Shown here in pieces: positions 38,187 to 47,535 of a stretch of 64,000 nt of DNA; positions within the stretch are counted from its first letter, which is position 1, and every line of letters starts with the position of its first letter. The position numbers and the translations under genes are program-made. Below the pieces are notes generated by a model. That model was given only the letters and a program-made list of their open reading frames with translations, did no database searches and had not been told where the DNA came from. The stretch is from Azospirillum melinis (GTDB taxonomy: Bacteria > Pseudomonadota > Alphaproteobacteria > Azospirillales > Azospirillaceae), in contig NZ_WHOS01000001.1 of NCBI RefSeq assembly GCF_013340935.1, positions 310,001 through 374,000 on the forward strand, read 5' to 3'.

Positions 38187-39147
38187 CGACGCCAAGCTTG
38201 GCCTGCACCGCAGCCAGACCATCCTTGCCATCAATGGTGGTGACGCCCGACAGCCAGCTCTTCAAAATGTCGGGATTCTTCTTCAGCCAGGCCTTGGCGG
38301 CGGCGTCCGGCTTCTTGTTGCCGTTCATGATGTCGTCCATCACGGCGTTTTCCATCGCCAGCGTGAAGGACAGGTTGGACAGCAGCTTGCCCACATTCGG
38401 GCATTCGGCGCCATAACCCTTGCGGACGTTGGTGCTGACGGTGGCGCCGCCCAGGTTGGGGCCGAACCAGTCGTCGCCACCCTCCAGATAGGTCAGCTCG
38501 AAGCTCTTGTTCATCGGGTGCGGTTCCCAGCCCAGGAAGACCACCCAGCCCTTGTTGCGCGTCGCGCGCTTCACCTCGGCCAGCATGCCGGCCTCGCTGG
38601 ATTCCACCAGCTTGAAATCCTTCAGACCGAAGGCGTCGGCCTTCAGCATCTTGTCGATGATCAGGTTGCCGTCGTTGCCGGCCTCGATGCCATAGATCTT
38701 GCCGCTCAGCTTGTCCTTGAACTTCGCGATGTCAGCAAAGGTCTTCAGCCCAGCCTCGGCGGCGTATTTCGGCACGGCCAGCGTGTATTTGGCGCCTTCC
38801 AGATTGACGCGCGTCACCTCGACCGAGCCGTCTTCCAGCACCGGCTTCACGAAGGGCTCCATCGTCGGCATCCAGTTGCCGAGGAAGACGTCCAGCGACT
38901 TGGTCTTCAGGCCCGTGTAGACCAGCGGCACCGACGACATGGTGGTGGTCGGCTTGTAGCCCAGCGCGTCAAGCGTGACGGAGGCGAGCGCCGTCGTCGC
39001 CGCGATGTCGGTCCAGCCGACATCGCCGAAGCGCACCGCCTTGCAGGAGGCCGGTTCGGCGGCCAGCGCCCCGCCGGCGCCCAGCGTCACGACCGCGGCG
39101 ATGCCGGCACCTGCGATCCCCTTGGCCAGAGCCTTCCATCCGTTCAT
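38173..39147 (-). CDS. choX: Choline/glycine-betaine ABC binding protein
   Basis: This 324-residue periplasmic binding protein has a signal peptide ending GGALAAE. The OpuAC domain shows VRFGDVGWTDIAATTA, LDVFLGNWMPTMEP, GIEAGNDGNLI and VVFLGWEPHPMN. The aromatic-rich pocket motifs favour quaternary amines; choline is the likely ligand given betI next door. The start follows GGAGTTGAGG. It is separated from choW-choV by the oppositely oriented betI and so must have its own promoter in the 192-nt betI-choX gap. That gap has TTTCGCC/GGCGAAA (39238-39262) and CGGTT-GA-AACCG (39296-39307) inverted repeats. Confidence 0.9.
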   Translation of the reverse strand: MNGWKALAKGIAGAGIAAVVTLGAGGALAAEPASCKAVRFGDVGWTDIAATTALASVTLDALGYKPTTTMSSVPLVYTGLKTKSLDVFLGNWMPTMEPFVKPVLEDGSVEVTRVNLEGAKYTLAVPKYAAEAGLKTFADIAKFKDKLSGKIYGIEAGNDGNLIIDKMLKADAFGLKDFKLVESSEAGMLAEVKRATRNKGWVVFLGWEPHPMNKSFELTYLEGGDDWFGPNLGGATVSTNVRKGYGAECPNVGKLLSNLSFTLAMENAVMDDIMNGNKKPDAAAKAWLKKNPDILKSWLSGVTTIDGKDGLAAVQAKLGVATKS

Positions 39148-39339
39148 ATCCTCAACTCCTCTTTCTTGTCGTTCGGGCTTGTTGTCCGGGCTTTGCCGTT
39201 CCGGTGCATCCGGTCTGCGTTACCGGGTCTGCCGATTTCGCCATCGACGGACCGGCGAAAATGGCGCATTTGTTGCGGTACAGGCCAAGGTACCGGTTGA
39301 AACCGTCTTGGCTGAACAGGACAGGAGACCGCCAGCCCC

Positions 39340-39915
39340 ATGCCCAAAGTCGGAATGGAACCGATCCGCCGCCGCCAGTTGATCGACGCCACCATCACCT
39401 CGATGGGCGAGCATGGCCTGGCCGACACCACGGTCCAGACGATCAGCCGGGGGGCCGGCGTTTCGCCGGGCATCATCCACCATTATTTCGGCGGCAAGGA
39501 CGAACTGCTGTCCGCGACCATGCGCAGCATGCTGCAACAGCTGCGCGACGACGCGACCCAGCGGCTGGCGACCGCCGATTCGCCGCGCGCCCGGCTGGAG
39601 GCGATCGTCGACTGCAACTTCGCCCCCGGCCAGTTCGAACCGCGGGTGGTCGCGGCCTGGCTCGGCTTCTGGGCGCAGGCGCCGCACAATCCGGCGCTGG
39701 CCCGGCTGCAACGGATCAATGCCCGCCGGCTGCATTCCAACCTGCTGCATGCCCTGCGCCCTCTGCTGCCGCCGGACCGGGCGGAGCGGGTGGCCGTCGG
39801 GCTGGCGGCGATGATCGACGGGCTGTGGCTGCGCTTCGCCCTGACCGGCGCCATGGACGGCAGCGCCGCCCGGGCGGTGGCGCTGGGCTACCTCGATTCC
39901 GAACTGAACGCCTGA
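39340..39915 (+). CDS. betI: BetI-type TetR repressor
   Basis: This 191-residue TetR-family regulator matches BetI in size and in the N-terminal PIRRRQLIDATITSMGEHGLADTTVQTISRGAGVSPGIIHHYFGGKDELL region. C-terminal WLGFWAQAPHNPAL and GLAAMIDGLWLRFAL are also typical. BetI represses choline uptake and oxidation genes until choline binds. The gene lies on the opposite strand between choW (stop codons 2 nt apart) and choX (divergent). No betA or betB gene is in the window. Confidence 0.88.
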   Translation: MPKVGMEPIRRRQLIDATITSMGEHGLADTTVQTISRGAGVSPGIIHHYFGGKDELLSATMRSMLQQLRDDATQRLATADSPRARLEAIVDCNFAPGQFEPRVVAAWLGFWAQAPHNPALARLQRINARRLHSNLLHALRPLLPPDRAERVAVGLAAMIDGLWLRFALTGAMDGSAARAVALGYLDSELNA

Positions 39916-39917
39916 CC

Positions 39918-40844
39918 TCACCGCCGCCACCAGCGCTGCTTGGCCGCTCCGGCGGCGGCCCGGCGGCGGCCTACGCCGCGACCGCTCCCCCGGCCAAAAC
40001 TTTGCGTGATGCGGTCGAGCACCACGGCCAGCAGCACCACGGCCAGACCGCTCTGCACGCCGAGGCCGATGTCCAGGCGCTGGATGCCCTGGAGTACCAC
40101 GTTGCCCAGCCCCCCGGCGCCGATCATCGAGGCGACAACGATCATCGACAACGCCATCATCATGGTCTGGTTCACCCCGGCCATGATCGACGGCAGGGCG
40201 TTCGGCAACTGAATCTTGAACAGGAGCTGGTGGTCGCGGCAGCCGAAGGCGCGCCCGGCCTCGACCAGTTCCGTGGGCACCTGCCGGATGCCGAGCGCCG
40301 TCAGGCGAACGGCCGGCGGCATGGCGAACACCACCGTGGCGATGATGCCGGGCACCCGTCCCAGACCGAAGAACAGCACCGCCGGGATCAGATAGACGAA
40401 GGCCGGCATGGTCTGCATCAGGTCCAGCAGGGTCTTGCCCACCCCGTCGGCGATCTTGCTGCGCGCCATCCAGATGCCGAGCGGCACCCCGCCGGTCAGG
40501 CTGAGCACGGTGGAGGCAAGAACGAGCCCAAGGGTGGAAACCGTCGGCTCCCACAGCCCCATCACGAAAATCCCGCCCAGCGACAGCAGGGTGAACAGCG
40601 CGAAGGCGCGCCCGACCCGCCAGAGCGCGACCGCCGACATCACCAGCGCCAGCAGCCAGGGCGGCACCCCCAGCAGCAGCCCGTCCAACGCCTCGCCCAA
40701 CCCGTCCACCGTCGCGGCGATGAGCGTCAGCGCCGGCTGCCCGTGGTCGAGGATCGTCGTCACCAGCCATTCGGCGCCGCGGGCGATGCCGCCGCCGATG
40801 GTCTCGTTCAGCCATTCGATATCCAGCAGGGCGATGTCAGCCAT
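39918..40844 (-). CDS. choW: Choline/betaine ABC permease
   Basis: This 308-residue permease of the ProW/OpuAB class has about six to seven helices. The EAA loop reads ELVEAGRAFGCRDHQLLFKIQLPNALPSIMAG across residues 210-242. The long C-terminal tail is very basic (GRGVGRRRAAAGAAKQRWWRR), which is unusual. The ATG at 40844 overlaps the ATPase stop by 8 nt. The 3' end is 2 nt from the convergent betI stop. Confidence 0.9.
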   Translation of the reverse strand: MADIALLDIEWLNETIGGGIARGAEWLVTTILDHGQPALTLIAATVDGLGEALDGLLLGVPPWLLALVMSAVALWRVGRAFALFTLLSLGGIFVMGLWEPTVSTLGLVLASTVLSLTGGVPLGIWMARSKIADGVGKTLLDLMQTMPAFVYLIPAVLFFGLGRVPGIIATVVFAMPPAVRLTALGIRQVPTELVEAGRAFGCRDHQLLFKIQLPNALPSIMAGVNQTMMMALSMIVVASMIGAGGLGNVVLQGIQRLDIGLGVQSGLAVVLLAVVLDRITQSFGRGSGRGVGRRRAAAGAAKQRWWRR

Positions 40845-42018
40845 GCCGCACCTCGCGCCCGGCGGTCTCGCCACGGTCGAGCGCCGCCAGCAGCGCCGCA
40901 CGGGAAATCACGCCGATGAGCCGGCCGTCCGGCTCCACGACCGGCAGCGGACAGGGGGCTGCGGCGACCCGGCCGAGCAGGGCATGTATCGGCGTGTCGG
41001 CCGCCACCGGCTCCAGCCCGAACAGGGCCGATGCGCCGTCGCCGGCCAGCACGCCGCGGAAATAGCCGGCCGCATCGGTGCGGTAACGGAACCGTCCGGG
41101 CTCTCCAGCGCTCGCGTCGTCGGGCGGCCGGGCGAGGTCGCGGGCGCGCAGCACGCGCGAGGCATCGACGCCGCGGAAGAAGGCTCGGACATACTCGTCG
41201 GCCGGCGAGCGCAGGATGTCCGCCGGAGTGCCGATCTGGGCGATCCGGCCCTCCTCCATCACCGCGATACGGTCGGCGATGCGCATCGCCTCCTCGGCAT
41301 CGTGGGAAATGAATACGATGGTGCGCGCGTCCTCGCGCTGGAGCCGCAGAAGCACGTCCTGCATGTCGGTGCGGATCAACGGATCAAGCGCCGAGAAGGC
41401 CTCGTCCATCAGCATGATCGTCGGATTCTTGGCCAGCGCGCGGGCCAGCCCCACCCGCTGCTGCATGCCGCCGGACAGCTCGTCCGGATAGCGGTCGGCA
41501 TAATCCGCCAGACCGACCCGCTCCAGGGCGGCCAGCGCCGCCCGGCACCGCTCGGCCCGCTTCACCCCGGCCACCTCCAGCCCGAAGGCGGCATTCTCCA
41601 GCGCGGTGCGGTTGGGCAGCAGGGCGAAGGACTGGAAGACCATGCTCATGTCCCGCCGCAGCACCTCGACAAGGTCGGCGTACGGCAACGCGGTCAGGTC
41701 GCGGCCATCGAGCCGGATTTCCCCCTCCGACGGCTCGATCAGGCGGTTCAGCAGCCGGATGATAGTCGATTTTCCCGACCCCGACAGGCCCATGATGACG
41801 AAGATCTCGCCCGCCCGGATGTCGAAGCTGGCCTCCGCGACGCCGACATTGACGTTCAGCCGCTGCATGACCTCCGCCTTGGTCGCCCCGCGGCGCAGCA
41901 TCTCCAGCGCCGGGCGGGGATCGTCGGCAAAGACCTTGCGCAGGCCGCGCACCGCCAGACGCACCTGTCCAATCGTCGCCGAAGACGAACCGGTGGGCGT
42001 GGGCAGAATCGTCGTCAT
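40837..42018 (-). CDS. choV: Choline/betaine ABC ATPase with CBS tail
   Basis: This 393-residue ATPase of the ProV class has Walker A MGLSGSGKST, signature LSGGMQQR and Walker B IMLMDEAFSALD. The N-terminal LAVRGLRKVFADDPRPALEMLRRGATK is the ProV hallmark. The C-terminal 110 residues form a CBS-like region (PLPVVEPDGRLIGVISRAALL) that can sense ionic strength in ProV homologues. The ATG at 42018 gives the usual N terminus. It is first in the choV-choW unit; a BetI-like site lies 157 nt upstream. Confidence 0.9.
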   Translation of the reverse strand: MTTILPTPTGSSSATIGQVRLAVRGLRKVFADDPRPALEMLRRGATKAEVMQRLNVNVGVAEASFDIRAGEIFVIMGLSGSGKSTIIRLLNRLIEPSEGEIRLDGRDLTALPYADLVEVLRRDMSMVFQSFALLPNRTALENAAFGLEVAGVKRAERCRAALAALERVGLADYADRYPDELSGGMQQRVGLARALAKNPTIMLMDEAFSALDPLIRTDMQDVLLRLQREDARTIVFISHDAEEAMRIADRIAVMEEGRIAQIGTPADILRSPADEYVRAFFRGVDASRVLRARDLARPPDDASAGEPGRFRYRTDAAGYFRGVLAGDGASALFGLEPVAADTPIHALLGRVAAAPCPLPVVEPDGRLIGVISRAALLAALDRGETAGREVRHG

Positions 42019-42174
42019 GGGCAAGGCTTCCGGAACGCAACAGACCAGGGTTAAGGCAATCGGGCCGTAGATTGCCCCGAGACGAGGGGCGCGGTCGATA
42101 GCTGCGTTCACGAAACCTGCATTTTGATGGCGCAGTTGCGCAATTGGCCGCAGGCGGAAGTCGATTTTATTTTG

Positions 42175-42188
42175 ATTGATCGTTCAAT
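42175..42188. promoter_or_regulatory. BetI-like operator upstream of choV
   Basis: ATTGATCGTTCAAT has ATTGA/TCAAT arms and differs by one base from a perfect palindrome with an ACGT core. It sits in an AT-rich stretch that stands out from the local GC content. BetI sites in proteobacteria are of this TTGAACGTTCAA-like type, from memory. It suggests that BetI controls choVW. Confidence 0.5.
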
Positions 42189-42210
42189 GAAAAACCGGAG
42201 GAGAGTTTTG

Positions 42211-42238
42211 GGTACGGGCGAGCGATCCCGCCCGTACC
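42211..42238 (-). terminator. Hairpin after the thiolase gene
   Basis: GGTACGGGC (42211-42219) pairs perfectly with GCCCGTACC (42230-42238), 12 nt after the thiolase stop. On the minus strand the stem is followed by CAAAACTC, not a T tract, so termination is not certain. Confidence 0.35.
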
Positions 42239-42249
42239 AGCCCAGAACC

Positions 42250-43431
42250 TCAGACGCGCTCGAAGATGGCGGCGATGCCCTGGCCGCCGCCGATGCACAT
42301 GGTCACCAGGGCATACCGGCCGCCGGTGCGGTGCAGTTCATGGATCGCTTTCACCGTGATGATGGCACCGGTCGCCCCCACCGGATGGCCGAGCGAGATG
42401 CCGGAGCCGTTGGGGTTCACCTTGGCCGGGTCGAAATCCAGCTCGCGGATCACCGCGCAGGCCTGGGCCGCGAATGCCTCGTTGGATTCGATGACGTCGA
42501 GGTCACCGACCGACAGGCCGGTCCGCTCCAGCACCTTGCGGGTCGCCGGGATTGGGCCGATGCCCATATAGTCGGGCTCGACCCCGGCATGGGCATAGCC
42601 GACGAGACGGGCCAGCGGCTTCAGGCCAAGGGCCTCGGCGCGGCGGGCGTCGGCCAGCACCACCGCGGCGGCGCCGTCATTCAGGCCGGAGGCGTTGCCT
42701 GCGGTGACCGATCCGTCCTTCTTGAAGACCGGCTTCATCTTCGCCAGCCCTTCCGGGGTGACGTCGCCGCGGACATGCTCGTCGGTGTCGAAGACGATGG
42801 TGCCCTTGCGGGACGTGATCTCCACCGGGACGATCTGGTCCTTGAAACGGCCCTCGGCGATGGCGCGGGCAGCGCGGCGCTGGCTTTCCAGCGCCAAGGC
42901 GTCCTGCGCCTCGCGGTCGATGCCGTAGCGGGCGGCGACATTCTCCGCCGTCACCCCCATGTGGATCTTCTGCCAGGGGTCGTGCAGGATGCCGTTCATG
43001 TAATCGACCAGCGCCCCATCGCCCAGGCGGGTGCCCCAGCGGGCGCTCGGCACAAAATAGGGGCCGCGGCTCATCGATTCCGCACCGGCGCCGATGGCGA
43101 CGTCGCAGTCGCCGAGCGCGATTGACTGCGCCGCCGAAACGATGGCCTGAAGGCCGGAGCCGCAGAGCCGGTTGACGTTGAAAGCCGGCGTACCGATGGG
43201 GATGCCGGCGTCGATGGCGGCGACGCGGCTGAGATAGGCGTCGTTGGTCTCGGTCGGGATGACGTTGCCCATCACCAGATGGCCGACGGCGTCGGGCGCG
43301 GCGCCGGACCGCTCCAGCGCCGCCTTGACCGCCACGGTGGCGAGCCGGGTCAGCGGCACATCCTTGAGGCTGCCGCCGAAGCCGCCGATAGCGGTGCGGG
43401 CGGCGCCGACGATGACGATGTCGTTCTGCAT
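42250..43431 (-). CDS. Acetyl-CoA C-acyltransferase (thiolase)
   Basis: This 393-residue thiolase has the acyl-accepting cysteine in [13 protein letters not shown] (near residue 90), the active-site histidine in [14 protein letters not shown] and the second cysteine in TMCIGGGQG. It condenses or cleaves acyl-CoA at the 3-oxo position. It may act in beta-oxidation or in acetoacetyl-CoA formation for polyhydroxybutyrate; sequence alone does not decide. The ATG at 43431 lies 32 nt after the enoyl-CoA hydratase stop, so the two form an operon. Confidence 0.9.
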   Translation of the reverse strand: MQNDIVIVGAARTAIGGFGGSLKDVPLTRLATVAVKAALERSGAAPDAVGHLVMGNVIPTETNDAYLSRVAAIDAGIPIGTPAFNVNRLCGSGLQAIVSAAQSIALGDCDVAIGAGAESMSRGPYFVPSARWGTRLGDGALVDYMNGILHDPWQKIHMGVTAENVAARYGIDREAQDALALESQRRAARAIAEGRFKDQIVPVEITSRKGTIVFDTDEHVRGDVTPEGLAKMKPVFKKDGSVTAGNASGLNDGAAAVVLADARRAEALGLKPLARLVGYAHAGVEPDYMGIGPIPATRKVLERTGLSVGDLDVIESNEAFAAQACAVIRELDFDPAKVNPNGSGISLGHPVGATGAIITVKAIHELHRTGGRYALVTMCIGGGQGIAAIFERV

Positions 43432-43463
43432 GGTTCGGTCCACTTCTCGGACAGTAAAGACGG

Positions 43464-44279
43464 TCAACGGCCGGTGAAGTCCGGCCTGCGCTTGGCGATG
43501 AAGGCGTTGACGCCCTCGATGAAATCACTGGTGGCCGCAGTGGCGAGGAAGCGGTCGCGCTCGGCGTCCAATTGCCGGTCCAGCGTTTGGTCGAAGGACT
43601 GGCGCATCAGATGGCGGACGCCGGCATAGGCGACGGTCGGCCCGGCGGCGAGCCGTTCGGCCAGCTTCACCGTCTCCTCCGCCAGGGTTGCCGCCGGCAC
43701 CACCCGGTTGACCAGCCCGATCCGCAATGCCTCCGCCGCGTCGATCACCTCCGACAGCATCGCCAGCTCCATGGCGCGGCGCAGACCGACGAGACGCGGC
43801 AGATGGAAGCTGCCCGACCCGTCGGGGGTGGCGCCGATGCGGGCATAGGCCATGGTGAATTTGGCATCGTCGGCGGCGATGCAGAGGTCGGCGGCACTGG
43901 CGAGGCTCATCCCCGCCCCCGCCACCGGTCCATGGACGGAGGCCAGGACCGGAACGTCCAGCCGGTCGAGAACGCGCAGCGCCTCGTGCAGATGGGTAAT
44001 GATGGCGCCGGCCACCGCCGGTGCGGCGGCGGGATCGTCGTTGAAACGGCCGACGTCGCCGCCGGCCATGAAGCCGCGGCCATTGCCGGCGATCACCAGC
44101 ACCCGCGTCGGCCCCGTCCCGCCCTCCTCCGCCACGCTGCGGCAGGCGCCGAGAAAGGCGGCGGCGGTCGGTTCATCCAGCGCGTTCAGCACGCCCGGGC
44201 GGTTCAGCCGGATCCAGGACACCGCCCCTTCGCGGACGAGCTGGACCGGCGATGGGGTGGCGGGCGCAGTGTCGGACAT
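43464..44279 (-). CDS. Enoyl-CoA hydratase/isomerase (PaaG-like)
   Basis: This 271-residue crotonase-fold enzyme has the CoA/oxyanion segments [15 protein letters not shown] and [25 protein letters not shown]. The first catalytic glutamate of classic hydratases is replaced (AGAGMSLAS). The second region reads [20 protein letters not shown] with an aspartate. This pattern occurs in PaaG-like isomerases. The ATG at 44279 begins the conserved part. Its promoter region carries two TetR-type palindromes. It is cotranscribed with the thiolase. Confidence 0.85.
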   Translation of the reverse strand: MSDTAPATPSPVQLVREGAVSWIRLNRPGVLNALDEPTAAAFLGACRSVAEEGGTGPTRVLVIAGNGRGFMAGGDVGRFNDDPAAAPAVAGAIITHLHEALRVLDRLDVPVLASVHGPVAGAGMSLASAADLCIAADDAKFTMAYARIGATPDGSGSFHLPRLVGLRRAMELAMLSEVIDAAEALRIGLVNRVVPAATLAEETVKLAERLAAGPTVAYAGVRHLMRQSFDQTLDRQLDAERDRFLATAATSDFIEGVNAFIAKRRPDFTGR

Positions 44280-44299
44280 CCTGGCGTCTCCCGAATCTC

Positions 44300-44330
44300 T
44301 ACCTGACGGAAGGTATGTTACCGATCGGTA
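44300..44330. promoter_or_regulatory. Paired TetR-type operator upstream of the enoyl-CoA hydratase
   Basis: TACCT (44300-44304) faces AGGTA (44311-44315), followed by a perfect 12-bp palindrome TACCGATCGGTA (44319-44330). ACCGNNCGGT palindromes are typical of TetR regulators of fatty-acid and acyl-CoA genes. The regulator is not encoded here. Confidence 0.5.
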
Positions 44331-44577
44331 TGCCCTGTCAACGGTCCGGTTGACCCAACGGTCACTCAGATTCCCGGGCCACATCTCCCGACCACATCCC
44401 TGGGCCGCATCCCTGCTCCCTGCCCCGGCGACGGACCGAATCCATGGCTTGGCTGTTGGACCTTGCGGCAGGTCGCATCACCGCACGCAAACAGAGATTC
44501 GGAGCATCGCCATGCATCATCGTCCCCCGAACGGCCTTCCGGCCCTGACGCACTGACGGCAGCGGAGGCTTCAAGGC

Positions 44578-45816
44578 ATGCCACCGGTTGTGCGTTCGGT
44601 CGCCTCGCTTCTGCTGGGCGTCGCCTTTCTGATGCTGGCGAACGGAGCCATGTCGACCCTGATCGGGCTGAGGCTGTCGGCGACGGCATCCGGTGCGACG
44701 GCGGTCGGGATGATCACCGCGGCCTATTATGGCGGGCTGACCCTGGGATCGCTCTATGCGCATCGGATCATCACCCGTGTCGGCCATATCCGGGCTTTCT
44801 CCGCCTTCGCCTCCGTCGTGTCGGTCGCCGCGCTGTCGCACGCCCTGTTCGTCGATGCGCCGCTCTGGGCTCTGCTGCGCCTGACGCAGGGGTTCTGCAT
44901 GGCCGGTCTCTACATGTGCATCGAAAGCTGGCTGAACGGCACCGCCACCAACGAAAGCCGAGGGCAGCTGCTGTCGGCCTACATGGTGACGCTCTATGGC
45001 GCCTCCGGCGTCGGGCAGCAGTTGCTGCGCCTGGACGACGAGACCGGCGTGCGGCTGTTCATGATCGTGTCGATCTTATTGACACTGGCGCTGGTGCCGG
45101 TGGCCCTGACGCGGACCACGCCGCCGCAATTGCCGAACGTCTCCTCATTCGGCATCGGGCGGCTTTATCGAAGCTCGCCGCTGGGGGTGGCGGGGGTGTT
45201 CATCAGCGGGGCGATCACCGGGTCGATCTATGGGCTGGCCCCGGTGTTCGGCGCCTCCTCCAGCTTCGGCGTTTCGGGCACGGCGCTGTTCATGTCGGCG
45301 CTGATCCTCGGCGGCATGGCGCTGCAATGGCCGCTCGGCCGGCTGTCGGACCGCTTCGACCGGCGCAGCGTCATCATCGGCCTGTCGGCCGCCCTGTCGC
45401 TGACCAGCCTGGGCATGATCGCCGCCGCCGGCCTGGACCGGCCGCTGGCGCTGATGCTGGTGGCGCCGCTGTTCGGCGGGCTGGCCTTCACGCTCTACCC
45501 GGTCTGCCTCGCCCATACCAACGATTACGTCCGGCGGGAGGACATGGTGTCGGCCAGCGGCGGCCTGATCCTGGCCAATTCCGTCGGCGCCATCATCGGC
45601 CCGCCGGTGGCGTCGGCGTTGATGACCGCCGCCGGGCCGGCCGGGCTTTTCAGCTTCGTCACCGGCAGCGCGCTGTGCGCCACCTTCTATGGCCTGTGGC
45701 GGACCCGCATGCGCCCGCCTTTGCCCGCCGCGGCGCAGGCCGCCTTCCGCCCGCTGCCCCAGACCACGCCCACCGTCTCTCCCCTCGATCCCATGAGTGC
45801 GCTGAGAGCCCGTTGA
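44578..45816 (+). CDS. MFS transporter
   Basis: This 412-residue membrane protein has 12 predicted helices in two halves. It shows the MFS loop motif GRLSDRFDRRSVII after helix 8 and a related MITAAYYGGLTLGSLYAHRIITRVGHIR early on. It resembles the YcaD-type subgroup. Substrate unknown. The ATG follows GGAGGCTTC. It is flanked by a divergent acyl-CoA operon and a downstream sigma factor gene. Confidence 0.85.
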   Translation: MPPVVRSVASLLLGVAFLMLANGAMSTLIGLRLSATASGATAVGMITAAYYGGLTLGSLYAHRIITRVGHIRAFSAFASVVSVAALSHALFVDAPLWALLRLTQGFCMAGLYMCIESWLNGTATNESRGQLLSAYMVTLYGASGVGQQLLRLDDETGVRLFMIVSILLTLALVPVALTRTTPPQLPNVSSFGIGRLYRSSPLGVAGVFISGAITGSIYGLAPVFGASSSFGVSGTALFMSALILGGMALQWPLGRLSDRFDRRSVIIGLSAALSLTSLGMIAAAGLDRPLALMLVAPLFGGLAFTLYPVCLAHTNDYVRREDMVSASGGLILANSVGAIIGPPVASALMTAAGPAGLFSFVTGSALCATFYGLWRTRMRPPLPAAAQAAFRPLPQTTPTVSPLDPMSALRAR

Positions 45817-45833
45817 AGGCATCAATGGTACAC

Positions 45834-45861
45834 TGACGATTTTTCGGGAATGCTCCGTTAA
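45834..45861 (+). promoter_or_regulatory. Possible ECF-type promoter of the rpoE-chrR operon
   Basis: TGACGA (45834-45839) and CGTTAA (45856-45861) are spaced by 16 nt, 48 nt before the sigma gene. RpoE of this class usually autoregulates from a TGATC-type -35 element. The match is loose. Confidence 0.2.
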
Positions 45862-45909
45862 GAAGTTCGGGATAAGCTGCCGCCCGCTGGAATGCTGACT
45901 GGTGGTTGA

Positions 45910-46533
45910 ATGCCGTTTTCGCGGGAGCCCCAAGTGCCGGGGACGTTGGACAAGGACGGGGTGGGGAGCCCAGATGCCGCCCGGACCGATGCCGACCAGT
46001 TCGGGGGGCTGGTCCATGCAGTGGCGCAGAATCGCGACCGCACGGCTTTCGCTGCGCTGTTCCGCCATTTCGCGCCGAAGATCCTGCAATATTGCCTCAG
46101 GCTCGGCGCCGACCGCAGCACGGCGGAGGAACTGGTCCAGGACGTGATGCTGACGGTCTGGCTGAAGGCCGGCAGCTTCGATCCGGCCCAGGCGACCGTC
46201 GGCACCTGGGTGTTCACCATCGCCCGCAACCGGCGCATCGACCGCCTGCGCAAGGAGATGCGCCCCGCCCCCGACCCGGACGATCCGGCAATGACCCCCG
46301 CCTCCCTCGCCACGCCGGAGGAGACCGCCCAGATGGTCCAGAGCAGCCGCCAGCTTCAGGATGCCATCGAAACTTTGGCGGCGAACCAATCCGAGGTGCT
46401 GCGCCGTTCGTATTTTCTCGAACAGACGCATGAAGAGATCGCCGAGGACACAGAGGTGCCCTTGGGAACGGTCAAGACCCGGCTGCGCCTCGCGCTCAGC
46501 CATCTGAAACGCAGCATGAGGGACAAGGCGTGA
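45910..46533 (+). CDS. rpoE: ECF sigma factor, RpoE (ChrR-controlled type)
   Basis: This 207-residue ECF sigma factor has region 2 in RFAALFRHFAPKILQYCLRLG-like sequence (FAALFRHFAPKILQYCL), with EELVQDVMLTVWLKAGSFDP and WVFTIARNRRIDRLRK. Region 4 reads LAANQSEVLRRSYFLEQTHEEIAEDTEVPLGTVKTRLRLAL in pieces. The downstream ChrR anti-sigma overlaps by 4 nt, which marks it as the singlet-oxygen type sigma known in Rhodobacter. An N-terminal extension of about 25 residues precedes region 2. No obvious target gene such as a photolyase is nearby. Confidence 0.9.
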   Translation: MPFSREPQVPGTLDKDGVGSPDAARTDADQFGGLVHAVAQNRDRTAFAALFRHFAPKILQYCLRLGADRSTAEELVQDVMLTVWLKAGSFDPAQATVGTWVFTIARNRRIDRLRKEMRPAPDPDDPAMTPASLATPEETAQMVQSSRQLQDAIETLAANQSEVLRRSYFLEQTHEEIAEDTEVPLGTVKTRLRLALSHLKRSMRDKA

Positions 46534-47201
46534 CGGTGCCGTTCCACCATCCGGACGACCAGCTTCTGATCGGCTATGCCAGCGGGCAGGAGCGGGCCGG
46601 GAAGTCGCTGCTGGTGGCGACACACCTCGCCTATTGCCCGGACTGCCGCCAGCGCGTCGCGTCATACGAAGCCTTGTGCGGAAACTGGTTCGAAGAACTG
46701 CCCTGCGCCGCTCACGATGGGCTGGATGCGGTGCTGGACCGTATGGACAGCCTGCTGACCGCCGCGCTGGCGCCGCCGGAGCCGGCTCCCGTCGAACCGC
46801 CGGCAGCCGAACGGACATGCGGGCGGCTGGTGCCGGAACCGCTGCGCAGCTGGCTGCCGGACGCCATCGACACCGCGACCGATGACGGGTCCTGGCGGGA
46901 GATTTCCAAGGGGGTCTGGCTGTCGGGCTGGGAGCGCACCCTGTCCGGCACGACGATCCGCCTGCTTCGCATGGCCTCGGATGCCCCGGTTCCGGCGCAC
47001 CGCCACACTGCGGACGAGCTGCTGCTGGTCCTGCGCGGCGCCTTCCGCGACGAATATGGCAGCTACGGGCTTGGCGACGTCGCCCACTATGTCGCCGGCA
47101 CCGACCATTACGCCCGCGGCGCCAGCGAGGAAGACTGCATCTGCCTCTTCCTGCTGGACGGCGATCTGATCTTCCTCGACGAGGACGGCAACCCGGTTTA
47201 G
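46530..47201 (+). CDS. chrR: ChrR-type zinc anti-sigma factor with cupin domain
   Basis: This 223-residue anti-sigma factor has an N-terminal zinc ZAS domain with H6, H32, C36 and C39 (ATHLAYCPDCR). A C-terminal cupin fold follows, with metal-ligand candidates in PAHRHTADELLLVLRGAF and a later histidine. ChrR holds RpoE inactive and releases it under singlet oxygen or organic peroxide stress. The start overlaps the sigma gene by 4 nt. The stop overlaps the convergent acetyltransferase gene. Confidence 0.92.
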   Translation: MTVPFHHPDDQLLIGYASGQERAGKSLLVATHLAYCPDCRQRVASYEALCGNWFEELPCAAHDGLDAVLDRMDSLLTAALAPPEPAPVEPPAAERTCGRLVPEPLRSWLPDAIDTATDDGSWREISKGVWLSGWERTLSGTTIRLLRMASDAPVPAHRHTADELLLVLRGAFRDEYGSYGLGDVAHYVAGTDHYARGASEEDCICLFLLDGDLIFLDEDGNPV

Positions 47202-47479
47202 CCGACGAGGTCCTGATACTCCGGGTGACGCTTGATGTAAGCCTCGATGAAGGTGCAGATTGGCAGCACCTTCATGCCCTGGGCCCGGATGTCGTCCAGC
47301 GTGCCCTTCGCCAGCTCCGACCCCACCCCCTGGCCGGTCAGGGCGCCTGGAACCTCGGTGTGGGTCAATGCGATCTTGCCATCGCGCATGTCATAAGTGA
47401 CCAGCGCGGTGGAGCCGGCCACTGTCAGCTCATAGCGGCCGAGTTCCTCGTTCTTCCGCACTTTCTCATGCAAGCTCAT
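47198..47479 (-). CDS. Small GNAT-like N-acetyltransferase
   Basis: This 93-residue single-domain protein belongs to the YjdJ/NATD1-like GNAT subgroup: ALVTYDMRDGKIALTHTEVP, the acetyl-CoA loop LTGQGVGSELAKGTLDDIR and the terminal FIEAYIKRHPEYQDLV. Substrate is unknown. The ATG at 47479 is preceded by AAGGACACC; a GTG four codons earlier is less likely. Confidence 0.85.
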   Translation of the reverse strand: MSLHEKVRKNEELGRYELTVAGSTALVTYDMRDGKIALTHTEVPGALTGQGVGSELAKGTLDDIRAQGMKVLPICTFIEAYIKRHPEYQDLVG

Positions 47480-47535
47480 GGTGTCCTTCACCTTGGTTGT
47501 TCGGTTTTGCGGCCGAGCCGCGGGGTTGCGGATCG

